Assembly: GCA_036897625.1 (NCBI GenBank)
Contig: JAYMTA010000679.1
Span: 1 to 25,308 of the forward strand
Source of the DNA: Pelargonium cotyledonis
Taxonomy: Eukaryota; Streptophyta; Magnoliopsida; Geraniales; Geraniaceae
DNA length: 25,308 nt
Reading direction: 5' to 3'
Shown here: one piece after another, positions 17,001-25,308 of the stretch
Layout: each line of letters starts with the position of its first letter
Numbering within the stretch: position 1 is the first letter of the stretch
The notes under the pieces: model-generated
Database searches by the model: none
What the model was told of the DNA's origin: nothing
The model's input: only the letters and a program-made list of their open reading frames with translations
Made by a program: the position numbers and the translations under genes

Positions 17001-17309
17001 AATCGCCATTCCTTCCCAATAATTTCACCTACCTCCACAAGGACTCGCTCCGCTTCCAGCAAGAACTCACAATTCGTATGCGAAACTGTCCTCGTAATTG
17101 GCTACACCAAAATCAACACACCAAAAAAAACTCGATCAATACAATACCAAAACGAATCACAAAACCCTCGGGAATAAGCAAAATCGAACATGAAAACGAA
17201 CCTCGATTTTGGTCCATTCCAGAGCGTCCCAGCTTCCGGCGCCCTCCATCTTCTCCGACTCCGAGGTGTCCCGGAGCGACGTCGTCCGGAGAGGCTTTGA
17301 CTTGGACAT
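5052..17309 (-). CDS. MTM1/MTM2-like: Myotubularin-type phosphoinositide 3-phosphatase, MTM1/MTM2-like (complete, 19 exons)
   Basis: Exons in transcript order: 17309-17202, 17101-17033, 14826-14752, 13477-13406, 13240-13171, 12446-12397, 12154-11865, 11747-11674, 11567-11504, 11285-11220, 10734-10635, 10534-10421, 10055-9886, 8127-8043, 7952-7746, 6913-6854, 6758-6694, 6063-5784, 5567-5052. All are GT-AG and the sum is 2535 nt (844 aa), close to the roughly 840 aa of Arabidopsis MTM1. Residues about 30-150 form the PH-GRAM lipid-binding domain and about 200-650 the phosphatase. The catalytic loop HCSDGWDRT has Cys440 and Arg446, split by intron 13 right after Cys440. A Ser/Pro-rich insert spans about 490-535 and a Lys/Glu/Ala-rich coiled coil follows residue 670; there is no FYVE domain. 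The family removes the 3-phosphate from PI3P and PI(3,5)P2 on endomembranes; Arabidopsis homologues are linked to drought signalling through PI5P. The exon 4/5 junction could shift by one codon. Confidence 0.95.
7023..7073. repeat. G12 run and (AG)n microsatellite, intron 15
   Basis: A run of 12 G at 7023-7034, then a short AT stretch, then about ten AG units at 7054-7073, within myotubularin intron 15 (6914-7745). Such runs are prone to length error in assemblies. Confidence 0.95.
7286..7560. repeat. GC-richer insert of unknown type, intron 15
   Basis: This block is clearly less AT-rich than the surrounding intron and has no coding frame in line with the host gene. It contains a CCGAACCCATGACACT segment that on the minus strand recalls a degraded pol III B box, but no matching A box was found. 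It is probably an old retroposed fragment; the family is unknown. Confidence 0.3.
8997..9321. repeat. Tandem duplication in intron 13
   Basis: Copy 1 is 8997-9137 (141 bases) and copy 2 is 9144-9321 (178 bases). Both start TATGTTTACAAGC and end ACACCCATCTTATA. Copy 2 has about 37 extra bases in its middle, after the shared ACAACTCC; outside that the copies differ at only a few positions. They sit in the 1758-base intron (8128-9885) that interrupts the catalytic-loop codons. Confidence 0.9.
13762..14462. mobile_element. Putative fold-back or MITE-like element with imperfect inverted repeats, intron 3
   Basis: The 24 bases at 13762-13785 match the reverse complement of 14439-14462 at about 20 of 24 positions, both beginning CCATGGC and sharing a CAAGGC core. 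The ends are GC-rich (GCGCAAGGCACGGCG; ATGCGCCACGCC) while the roughly 650 bases between them are AT-rich. This resembles non-autonomous DNA elements with GC-rich termini that are common in plant introns. No transposase frame is present and I could not define target-site duplications, so the boundaries are approximate. Confidence 0.5.
14371..14393. repeat. (AAT)n microsatellite
   Basis: About 7.5 trinucleotide units, inside the putative inverted-repeat element of myotubularin intron 3. Confidence 0.95.
14968..14994 (-). repeat. Duplicated piece of myotubularin exon 3 inside intron 2
   Basis: These 27 bases repeat 14776-14802, which lies within exon 3 (14826-14752), with a single C/T difference. 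The copy has no splice sites or continuing frame around it, so it cannot serve as an exon. Confidence 0.85.
15094..15376. repeat. Degenerate tandem-like repeats, intron 2
   Basis: The 16-base string CCATCTTAGCTATCAT occurs exactly at 15291-15306 and 15361-15376, and a variant (CATCATAGCTATCATG) at 15094-15109. The bases after the 15094 and 15291 copies also run parallel (a TATATCT core and a CCATC end), suggesting an old repeated unit of about 70 bases. The rest of this 2206-base intron (14827-17032) is AT-rich and unassigned. Confidence 0.5.
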
Positions 17310-17424
17310 GCGACGAACCGAGTCGGGAGTCCAATTTTTCCAATTTTCTTCTTCTTTTTCTTTTCGGTAGCGGGAGAGAGAGAAGTGGAGAACTGGTGAT
17401 GTAATTTTGTTTTATTTTTTCAAT

Positions 17425-17462
17425 TTCTAGAGAGAGAGAAAAAAATATATTCTGTTTATATA
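17425..17462 (-). promoter_or_regulatory. Myotubularin core promoter: TATA box and pyrimidine patch
   Basis: On the minus strand TATATAAA lies at 17462-17455, followed about 12 bases later by a TCTCTCTCTCT patch (17443-17429). This is a typical plant TATA plus Y-patch arrangement. It would put transcription start near 17430 and give a 5' UTR of roughly 120 bases before the ATG at 17309. The start site itself is inferred. Confidence 0.6.
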
Positions 17463-17499
17463 GGAGAGGAGATCGATGCAGTAACGTATCCGCCATTCA

Positions 17500-17950
17500 A
17501 AGCAAGAGTTGATCTGTTGTGAACTGTTAAATGATTGGACTGCCAGATGTGAATAATCGACGGTGATCATGTGATCCTCTGCTGACGGTATTTTGTTTAG
17601 TATTGTGCCTACTGAAAGTCACCAGAAACTGGCAAATTTTTTTTTTTTTTTTTTTTCCCTTGAACTAGCAACTTTTAATAATATCGGAAATAAAATATTA
17701 AACCAAAATATAACTTAACATGATAAAACTAGGAAATAGAATGTTAGGCCTATCAACTACCATAAATTCAATTATAGACAGAATAGGAAATAATATCATA
17801 AACCTCGAACAAAGGATTTTGTTGATGATTAAAAACTCGTTTAGCTCGGGAGTTACCCGATTCTGCAAGTCGGGGGCTATAGGCAAGCCCTGCCCCCCAT
17901 TGTGGAACTAATGTCGAACATTGTCGGACTTTCTGAATTAGACCGTAAAT
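17500..17950. other. Upstream region of the myotubularin gene
   Basis: AT-rich DNA with a T20 run at 17637-17656 that divides the proximal promoter from repeat-like sequence beyond. Nothing else is recognised up to 17950. Confidence 0.4.
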
Positions 17951-18320
17951 CTCGAGACGACACCACAACCTGATTCTACCACGGAAGTCGCCCATCACTG
18001 CCATAGATACTAGGCGAATTGTAACTCGATTCGTCGCACCCACCAGCACCACTCATTGAACCAGATCCCACTGATTTTCGCTTGCCCGTGACCTGATTCT
18101 ATCACGAGAGCCCCACGAACTCTCTTCATACTGTATTTTGCCATAGCCACACCGTCTCACTTTCCGTTGTAATTTCCTTCACCCTTTGCGGCCCAGAGCC
18201 CCTAAACCCATAAATCGACAAAACATGTCGAACCAGCCCCTATCGAACTCGATGTGCCTGTGACCTAGTCCTATTACAGGAGCTACTTTGATCACATCTC
18301 GGACTGACTTCTGTCATAGC
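17951..18320 (-). repeat. Three degenerate copies of a GC-richer unit
   Basis: Copies lie at about 17951-18007, 18079-18147 and 18251-18320. Read on the minus strand each runs from a CTATGGCA or CTATGACA start, through a variable part, to a core like GATAGAATCAGGTCACGGGC. The block is markedly less AT-rich than its surroundings. Open frames on the minus strand are short and broken and match no family I know. It may be debris of a transposable element or of a tandemly repeated gene. Confidence 0.45.
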
Positions 18321-18776
18321 AACAATCTCTCTTTCTGCTAACAACGCCCCAAACTCCACTTTTGTCGAACCCAAACTGCTACAAACGAGGACAATCACCG
18401 CAATCCAAAATACCCCATAAGTATAACACTCATACGAGAGACATAACACTCATATTCGAAGCCCTAACCTCCGCCCAAGGAACCACACCGTTGCCCTTGC
18501 CGCCACTTTAGAAAGAAAGAGAGAAAATCCTAACTATTACCCTATAATTTTTATAGATGTTTATATGAATGAACGAATGGCAAATTCATATTTTATTTTC
18601 ACTATAAAAAATGAGTTGGTATAATATGAATTTTGTAGCTTGAGTTTCAATATTTATTTTATTTTAAATTATTGTTTTAGGTAGTTTGCTCATAATGTTT
18701 CAAAGCATTACTTATGGTTGTACCAATAATATGATACTTGTTTGTTGGTGAATAGGTTGATACATACCTATGGTAT

Positions 18777-18813
18777 GTCCTTTGGGGGACATCCGATAAA
18801 ATTGGAACGATAC
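18777..18813 (+). pseudogene. U6 snRNA 5' fragment (first 37 nt)
   Basis: The bases match nucleotides 1-37 of plant U6 spliceosomal RNA with two changes in the 5' stem-loop (GTCCTTTGGGGGAC for GTCCCTTCGGGGAC), followed by an intact ATCCGATAAAATTGGAACGA. The match stops abruptly before the ACAGAGA box. The 10-base string ATACCTATGG stands just upstream (18764-18773) and again at the 3' edge (18810-18819). No upstream sequence element or properly spaced TATA box is seen, so this is a non-functional retrocopy fragment. Confidence 0.85.
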
Positions 18814-18819
18814 CTATGG

Positions 18820-20300
18820 CGATTTATTTTTTGGGGGGGGTGTTGGATTTTGTTCACCATAATTTGCTGACTTTTATACATGTTGGTTAAAATAGTGTGT
18901 TAAAATCAATTAGTCACAATCGTATACATTGCGGCAACTTTTAGCAATTTAGTTTTTCAAAGATTTGAACTTTTTCTTTATTATTGTCTTTTCCTTAAAA
19001 TCTTCAACCTCTTGAAGCATGACCTACTTCATTTGGAGATGACTAGTAAAGTGGCGAGTTTACTACAGTGGACTTTCTACTATTCCGGTGGTTGAGGTGA
19101 ACAAGTGGGAAGGACGGTGGCTTCAATTAGTGTATTGAAATGTTGAGGTATGACCATCCAATCTTAAAGTCTTCAAACTCTTAATGTCTTGAAGTGACGT
19201 GAGTATAAACTTGTGCCCTATAACACTTATCACTTTTTGGAGGATCATGGATAGGGTTAGGAACCTTGTAATTTTAACGCGGAACTTTTCAAACTTGTCC
19301 ATCCCACCGCACAATTATACCATGATCGTTCATCACTCATTTTTCATTATCCCTCCATATTTTTGGCAAAATGTAGTTGTCACTTCATTTACAATTATAT
19401 TGGACAAAGAGAAGGAGGAGAACCTTGATCTCATGGTAAATGAGTCGCAACATAGGTGTTATCTCATTGGTGGATATAGGGAAAGCAAGACCTCACAATT
19501 CTCTTAAAGTCAATTTTGAAGGTCTTTAAAAGCAACAAGTGTGAAAACCCTAAAGTATAAGACTCATACAACAAGAAAACGTTTACAGCAACATATGCTT
19601 TAGGTGTTTTTTTGACCTTGAATCAACAAGACGCATCAATGTGCATTTTAGACAATACAAACACTGAATCATTTAGTTACAATCACATCAACAACACTTG
19701 AGCAACGTTAGTGTATTCTAAAATAGCAATTAATTGAATTTTGACAAATAAAACTATTTTTATTATTTCGCTTCTAAAAGTATAATAGTACCATATTCGT
19801 AGAAGGTATTTCTTTGTCACGACTACACTCAAATGTAGATGATGAACAGCTCCAGAGGGAGGGAAAAGGAGTCAACTTTAGCGAAAAGAAACTTCCAATA
19901 TATACTGAAATCTCGATAAATGAAAAACAGGCAAAAGGGTTTTACCCTTCCCAGCCCGTAACATTCGACCTGTCTCGTACAGAACAATAAGCATATCACA
20001 ATGCTGACAGGTTCGAGCAATTTCAACTAAGATGGTACATTTACACCAACAGTTTATGATCACTTCAACCAAGAGGACCATCAGAAAGAAAAGCATCTCA
20101 CTCAAATATCTTCCATATAGTGTGGAAAACCTTTATATGGTACATTTACAATTAATATAAATGACTAATTACTAATAAATATACATTTATAGGATAATTA
20201 AGGTTTAGCTAAACAAGGTAAAACTATGATTTCACTAGGTTGAGAACAGAGGAGCCAAATTTCAGTGGCTTCAAGAGAATCAACTCTCACTGAATGTAAA
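18820..20300. other. Long gene-free stretch
   Basis: AT-rich DNA with only short, unsupported frames on both strands. It begins with a T-run and G8 (18833-18840) next to the U6 fragment. No conserved domain, tRNA or complete transposon is recognisable. Confidence 0.5.
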
Positions 20301-20359
20301 ATAAAATAATGTTCAGAATTTTAAACTATTCCGATAACTCACCAGGAAGGCCGTTTGGT

Positions 20360-20407
20360 TTGATATTGGGCATTACCCTTTATTTGATATTGGGCATTAC
20401 CCTTTAT
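20360..20407. repeat. Perfect 24-bp tandem duplication
   Basis: Two identical 24-base units starting TTGATATTGGGCATTACCCT, 150-195 bases past the DUF668 stop codon and so probably in its 3' UTR. Read on the minus strand the first unit's end supplies an AATAAA (20384-20379), a possible poly(A) signal. Confidence 0.9.
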
Positions 20408-20553
20408 ATCTGCAGAAAGCGCATTTATCCCTTTAGTTCCGAACAATTGCAGCCTTGTGGACTAGCCATGAACCACTTCCCCGAATATTACTCGTACATT
20501 GGTATTTCATGAAGGCTACTTGGGATACTGTTAGTATTGCCAGAAACTGAAGA

Positions 20554-22425
20554 TCATATGCCATCCGTTTCCAAATATTCATCGAACATTCCACTGCCAG
20601 CACACTCCATCAGAGCTTTTGCATTAAGCTCCCTGCCAAATCTACAGATGTAATTTAGACCAACAAGAAGCTCGGTGATTGTTGCTTCGGTCTTTTCTTG
20701 ATTGGCAAAGAAAAGGGTTTGCACCAAAAGCACATTTGTCTTTGAACCTAAGTTCTGCTGCTCAAAACTTCGCTCAGATTGCCATCTTATCATGTTATGA
20801 GCAAGTGGAGCCAGCCATTCTAATATCCCTGTCATTGCCTCACTCCACTCGCCTGCAAGGACCGTATCATAAACCGCTGTAGCCAAGCTCTCACTGTATG
20901 GCTTTAGTCGTGCCCTGAGGGAATTTCTTATACTTGCAGGCAACATATTGTACAAGTCATCTCTTGCGTCGTGCCCAATTAAGTGCGGGGAGGCAGCTAG
21001 CTTTTCGATGACAATTATAACATTTGCATAGTGCAGTGCAAGAGCAGCAGCACCGAGAGTTCCAGGAGGAGCATTGAACAACAGGCCACGTTTCGAACTG
21101 AAGAATGATGGCTTGATTATGTTTCTCAGAACAAGTTGCCCAGCATCACCATCTCTTGCTCCACTGAGAACTCCAGAATTAGCATTATTTGGACTGAAAT
21201 GGCAATTTGTCACGGGAGAACTATTTCCACCCATCACGCATCCCTTAAATGGTCCCACTTGAGTCAATCGGTTGGGTTTCGAATGTGATTTCTTTCCCTG
21301 AAAAGTGGTTAATTGGTCAAAAGTTCTCCATATTTTCTTGCCGGTTCTCTGTGTTGCAGAAAGTGGGCGTGACTTGGTAGAAGACCTTTCAATAGGGCCT
21401 GATTTGGTTGTTAATCTCTCGAGAGGACCCGATTTGGTTGTTGACCTCTCAAGAGGACCTGAAAAGAAGTTGCCATTTTTCTTCATACCAGAAAGAGGAC
21501 CTGATTTTGTAGCTGAGCCACGAAGAGGGCCTGAATAGAAATTGCTAGGTCTACTAGTTCTCAACATCGGACCTGATTTAGCACTAAACATCTCAGCAGG
21601 ACCTGAAGAAAATCTGGTAAGACCATTCTCGGATGGATTCACTGGGGAATCCATCATCGCAGACACTGATTGGCTGCGATTTATAAAATCAGAATTCATT
21701 AATCTCGAATAGTTGACCTCGCCATCCACCATCTGCGAAATTCCAAAGACAACTGTAATCCTATTGAATATTGTGAATAGAGACCTTGCCAAAAGGCGAA
21801 CTGTATAATCATAAGTCTTCTTCCACATAGAAGATTCTTGCAAATTCCTCACTTCATGCTTCTTCCACAAGACCTTCTTCTCAAACTCGATCAAGTTATC
21901 CGGGTCACCATCATTACCCTTCATTCTTCTTAGAGTCTGCTCAAGCTCTGTTAGTGTCTCCATCTCTTGGTACAAACTCGCATTCACTGAAACAAATCGC
22001 CCCATCTTCTTCACTTTTCTCTCCATCTTCCTAAATGTAAATCCCCATCCATACGGATCAACACCAAACAAGATCAGTTCCTCAAAAGCAGGCTTGAAGG
22101 CTTTCAAACTAGGCTCACTGCACTTACCTGCCAGCCTGTACACTGATTTTGCAACATGTTCCAAGTTCTCAATCATCTCTGCCTGTATCAAACCACCAAT
22201 AAAATCATCATCATCCGACACAAGCTTTGCTATACCCGCTGAATTCCTAATCTCTTCTCTCAACCTAGCAACCTGCTTATCGGTCAGAGATTGCCATATA
22301 TGAACCAGCTTAGTCATCAAGCTTGCAACTTCAAATGCTAGTATTCCAATTACTGCCTTTTCAGGGCCATTTTCATGCTTTGGTGGAGTTTTCCAGAAAC
22401 TACGAAACCACGACTCAGCAACCAT
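20554..22425 (-). CDS. DUF3475/DUF668 protein, PSI1-like family (At5g04550 type)
   Basis: A single uninterrupted 623-codon frame from ATG (22425) to TGA (20556-20554). Residues about 26-85 (IGILAFEVASLMTKLVHIWQ) are the DUF3475 domain and 450-540 (APPGTLGAAALALHYANVII; MLPASIRNSLRARLKPYSE) the DUF668 domain; the conserved C-terminal part includes LLVGLNYICRFGRELNAKAL. Between them, residues 271-355 carry eight SGP-type repeats. The start MVAESWFRSFW is at the conserved family N-terminus; it lacks the Gly2 used for myristoylation in some relatives. Members of the wider family (PSI1-3) have been linked to phytosulfokine-related growth; the biochemical role of this branch is unknown. No membrane segment or signal peptide is seen. 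It lies about 3.2 kb upstream of the myotubularin start on the same strand. Confidence 0.93.
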   Translation of the reverse strand: MVAESWFRSFWKTPPKHENGPEKAVIGILAFEVASLMTKLVHIWQSLTDKQVARLREEIRNSAGIAKLVSDDDDFIGGLIQAEMIENLEHVAKSVYRLAGKCSEPSLKAFKPAFEELILFGVDPYGWGFTFRKMERKVKKMGRFVSVNASLYQEMETLTELEQTLRRMKGNDGDPDNLIEFEKKVLWKKHEVRNLQESSMWKKTYDYTVRLLARSLFTIFNRITVVFGISQMVDGEVNYSRLMNSDFINRSQSVSAMMDSPVNPSENGLTRFSSGPAEMFSAKSGPMLRTSRPSNFYSGPLRGSATKSGPLSGMKKNGNFFSGPLERSTTKSGPLERLTTKSGPIERSSTKSRPLSATQRTGKKIWRTFDQLTTFQGKKSHSKPNRLTQVGPFKGCVMGGNSSPVTNCHFSPNNANSGVLSGARDGDAGQLVLRNIIKPSFFSSKRGLLFNAPPGTLGAAALALHYANVIIVIEKLAASPHLIGHDARDDLYNMLPASIRNSLRARLKPYSESLATAVYDTVLAGEWSEAMTGILEWLAPLAHNMIRWQSERSFEQQNLGSKTNVLLVQTLFFANQEKTEATITELLVGLNYICRFGRELNAKALMECAGSGMFDEYLETDGI

Positions 22426-22500
22426 TTCTTACCCAAGATAAAAACAAAAGATAGATTAACAATAATCTACGAGTCGAACCCACTCCCAGACCGATTGATT
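22426..22500 (-). other. Proximal 5' UTR exon of the DUF668 gene (predicted)
   Basis: On the minus strand a good acceptor (TTTACTACAG) ends at 22501, leaving 75 bases of leader before the ATG with no upstream ATG. A weaker acceptor lies a few bases before the start codon (TTGGGTAAG), so the boundary is not certain. Confidence 0.45.
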
Positions 22501-23605
22501 CTGTAGTAAATATCAAAACAAACAGCAACCATAAAGCAACATCAGAAACTAAATTTATGTGTATAAAAGCAACTGCACCCAAAACAGAAACGAAGCCAAA
22601 GAAAAGGCAGATATTTCCACTCTATATTCTATCCGGACATGAAGAAATGTACGATAAGAAAATTTAGGATTTCAAAGCTCAACAATTTTGGAGCTGACAA
22701 ACTTTGGAGACTAAATAAATGCAACCTCAAGAAGAAGAAGAAAAATCATCAGGCAATCAAGCTACACAAAGAGGCTAGCTCTTACCCTTTCCCCATAACC
22801 TCTCCTAACCAGACCCAATATGATAAAAACTCGTCATCTCAACTAAAGACAAAAAAATGCTAGTTTAATTAGTAAATAATTCTAAGAAACATCACTTTCA
22901 CCTAAACCAGATGATCGAAAAATCCTAGACTGATCTTATGGAACTCTTTTGGATGGTGGAATTGTTCTCAAGTGGCATCTCAAATTTCCTACAAACCGTA
23001 AATTTTCAGGCAAATCAAAAAAGTGATAAGCTTGTAGAGAATAAAAGCTGCACACATACATAGAGAACAAAGAATCTAGATCATGAGTTTTCATGGCTTA
23101 TGCTAAGCCAAGTCAATGATGATATCATATTCAGGTGGTTAATTTATGGGTGCTGGATCCAGTTCTTTTTAAGGAGTTGTTAAAATATGATTGGTGGCTT
23201 ATTATGGGATGGATAATTTAAGGCTTAGATTCTTTACTCACATATATGTGTATTTTTCTTGGTAATTTCAGCAAGAAAAAGAAAATCCCAGAACACCAAA
23301 ACCCATAAATCCACACTCAAAACAAACAAAATTCCCATCTTTAATGATCAAATCTAACCAAAATTCAGCTCCAAATTTTCCTGATTTCACATCAAATCTC
23401 AAAACACAACAAAATCAACCAAAAATTGCAACAACACAAAAAACCCATCGTCACAAAAACACCACACGATTCTTCGCAAAAATCAAAGCAGAAACAAAAC
23501 AAAACAAAAACAAAAAAAAAAATCTACATCAACCCAACAAAATCAGAAAATAGAAAAGGCATGAACAGGACGCGAAAACAGTTGCATATATAGACGCGCA
23601 CTCAC
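22501..23605 (-). other. Predicted 5' UTR intron of the DUF668 gene
   Basis: A strong minus-strand donor, GATCG/GTGAGTGCG, sits at 23605, and a pyrimidine-rich acceptor at 22501. The 1105 bases between are AT-rich with long T/G-rich runs on the minus strand and no coding frame, as is common in plant leader introns. Confidence 0.55.
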
Positions 23606-23608
23606 CGA

Positions 23609-23632
23609 TCACATTAGCGAGAATCGACCCAT
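23609..23632 (-). CDS. Short upstream ORF in the DUF668 leader
   Basis: ATG at 23632 followed by a seven-residue frame, MGRFSLM, ending in TGA at 23611-23609, just before the predicted leader-intron donor. It lies in the likely first, non-coding exon (about 23606-23750), which is CT-rich on the minus strand. Whether it is transcribed and translated is unknown; if so it could lower initiation at the main ATG. Confidence 0.3.
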   Translation of the reverse strand: MGRFSLM

Positions 23633-23775
23633 GAAAGTTCTGCTCTGATCAGCTAGTGAGAGAGAATTTTTTGGGAGAGAGAGACAGGAGAGAGGAAGGA
23701 GATGGGAAGCTGCAGTGATGACTGTGCCACATGAAATACAGCCGAAATTGGGAGAAACAGAAGAGAACGAGTCAA

Positions 23776-23790
23776 TTTTTTTTTTTTTTT
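23776..23790. repeat. T15 homopolymer
   Basis: A run of 15 T just outside the predicted first exon of the DUF668 gene. An ATATATATT stretch at 23802-23810 beyond it could act as a weak TATA element on the minus strand. Confidence 0.9.
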
Positions 23791-23810
23791 GTTATTTTGG
23801 AAATATATAT

Positions 23811-25308
23811 TGCTGATATATCCATTTCGACCCTGTATTTTTATTAATTTCTATATTAGCCCCGTGCTCGTGATCTTCTTTCTTTTTGTCTCCTATTCCG
23901 TGACTTTTTTTACTTTTCTCTCTTTCTTTTTTTACTGTTATCATTTAATTTTACAATTACAAAATACAGTATTTGGCATTATTTTTTGTTGTTGGAAGTG
24001 GGCCGGTAATAAATTTTTGATGTGTTATTTAATGTGACTTACTTTTATTTTATTAAATTTGTGTGTCCAAAACATTTAATTTCTACAATAAAGTGTTAAG
24101 TCAACTTTGTGATTGAAAAATAGGAATGAAAAATACATTATGATAAGTGACATGAAAGTGGATTTTATCAATTTTGCTTAGGTTTGAGAATTGTCTAATG
24201 TCATCTAGGATTATAATTCAATAATTTGTTCTAATTTTTCGAATTTTAGTTGGCTCATTCCAAAGTAAATGTTCTCCGTCTACCATTTGATTATGTCGCT
24301 TTATTTTAATAGAGTTTCGCTCTTGTATATTAGTTGATTTGTGGATGGTGTAGCTCATACTTTAACTCATAAATTCATTTTCTTTGTCAAGTCTTATATA
24401 TGAGGAAGATAATGCCAAATTAACTACCACTTACGGGCAAGGTTTTCGTTTAGGTTGATCTTGGGTCTTCAAATATCAAGGGGAGGGAGATCCTTTCTCA
24501 TTGATGGGTGACATTTTTCGACATTCTCTATATACAGTGGGTAGTTCGTTCAAGTTGTTCTTATTTCCCTTGGGAGTTTCAGAAGGAATTTTGATGGTGT
24601 CGGTTGTCGAATATGAGCTGAAAGAGTTGTAAAAGGTGCATGAGATAGACTGCCCTGAATTTAAGTTATGAGTTTTCAATGGTACCAAAGACTCCACAAG
24701 ACCACAAGAGTTAGTGATGATGAATTTTTATTATGCTCAATTCATGGTGGGTCTCACACTCTCTCTATATTGGTCCTACATGGGCAAGTATTCTCAACCT
24801 AATCCATCAATCACATTTGTAACTAGTAGTTCGTTTAAAGCATTACAAGATATCTCGTACTAAGAAATTAGACGATCATAAAAGCTATCATTTTCTTTTG
24901 CGGGTTCTTGAGTCAATTTGTTCCAAGAGGTACTTAATTTCCTCTTTTAGTTGGATGATCGGACTTCGGAGGCTCATTCTCTATTTCTTATTCAACCATC
25001 GTATGGGATTGGCCCCCCACTATTTTGGTCTCGGCACTCATCACACCATGACTTGGTCCTTATGTGGCCAAGAGGGCGCTCTACTTTTAGTGTGGTACGT
25101 CTACGGGGCACAACAATGATACTTTTGGGATGGACTGAGAGAGACTTCGAGTACCTCGGTGCCTCGTTGAAAGTAAAGTTCATGACATTCTTCTTTGCAA
25201 GTAACAAAGATGACAAACATGAAAAAAGTTGAAAGTAAACATGTGCCTTGTACCTTCTCATCCATCTTGTTATAAATGATAGAATTTCAATACAAACATA
25301 ACATATGG
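23811..25308. other. AT-rich end region, no gene recognised
   Basis: Presumed upstream region of the DUF668 gene, followed by intergenic DNA. From about 24440 the base composition becomes less AT-rich and short overlapping frames occur on both strands (24476-24697, 24898-25261), which suggests decayed transposable-element sequence. No reverse transcriptase, integrase or transposase motif was found. Confidence 0.4.

Noticed and set aside
16841..17404. 187-codon plus-strand open frame
   Set aside because: It runs antisense across myotubularin exons 1 and 2 and its 5' UTR; the composition is that of a reversed coding and leader sequence, and it shows no domain.
17768..18449. Minus-strand frames of 94 and 69 codons as genes
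   Set aside because: They lie within the degenerate repeat block, change frame, and resemble no protein family.
19123..19507. Overlapping frames on both strands as a possible gene
   Set aside because: About 100 codons at most, no splice-compatible extension, no domain and no conserved composition.
19565..19580. CATACAACAAGAAAAC as a CACTA-transposon terminus
   Set aside because: Resembles the CACTACAAGAAAA end only loosely; no partner inverted end, subterminal repeats or target duplication found.
19829..20105. Minus-strand frames downstream of the DUF668 gene as an extra exon or gene
   Set aside because: Low-complexity hydrophobic translation, with the DUF668 protein already ending at its conserved C-terminus at 20554.
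24898..25261. Overlapping frames as retrotransposon gag or polymerase
   Set aside because: No zinc-knuckle, protease, reverse-transcriptase or integrase motif in any frame; only composition suggests transposable-element origin.

Overview
This window is nuclear genomic DNA from a flowering plant, most likely a eudicot. It is AT-rich, its genes are split by GT-AG introns, and its three protein-coding genes have clear angiosperm counterparts. The species cannot be named from the sequence alone. All exon maps below were built by hand by matching reading frame, splice sites and protein-family continuity.

Layout. (1) Positions 2-3822, plus strand: a gene whose 5' end lies outside the window. It encodes a trihelix (Myb/SANT-like) DNA-binding domain fused to a UMP-kinase-like amino-acid-kinase domain (seven exons seen), the same architecture as Arabidopsis At3g10030. 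Its intron 4 carries a decayed tRNA-derived Au SINE. (2) Positions 3823-5051: the two 3' UTRs of convergent genes and a short gap. (3) Positions 5052-17309, minus strand: a complete 19-exon myotubularin phosphoinositide 3-phosphatase (844 aa, MTM1/MTM2 type) with an intact Cys-x5-Arg active site. Its long introns hold microsatellites, a tandem duplication, an inverted-repeat element and a tiny duplicated piece of its own exon 3. A TATA box lies about 145 bases upstream of the start codon. (4) Positions about 17500-20350: a gene-free stretch with decayed repeats, including a 37-base 5' fragment of U6 snRNA between short direct repeats, and three degenerate copies of a GC-richer unit. (5) Positions 20554-22425, minus strand: an intronless coding sequence for a 623-aa DUF3475/DUF668 protein (PSI1-like family), with a likely 5' UTR intron (22501-23605) and a short upstream ORF. 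(6) Positions about 23800-25308: AT-rich DNA with no recognisable gene.

How the genes relate. They do not form an operon-like unit. The myotubularin and DUF668 genes are head-to-tail on the minus strand. As I recall it, the Arabidopsis pair At5g04540/At5g04550 is of the same two types, so this is probably old microsynteny. The most unusual protein is the trihelix-kinase fusion: several positions that contact nucleotide in bacterial and plastid UMP kinases are changed, which suggests a nucleotide sensor or scaffold rather than an ordinary UMP kinase. I found no CRISPR array, complete transposon, tRNA, rRNA or clearly new multi-gene system.
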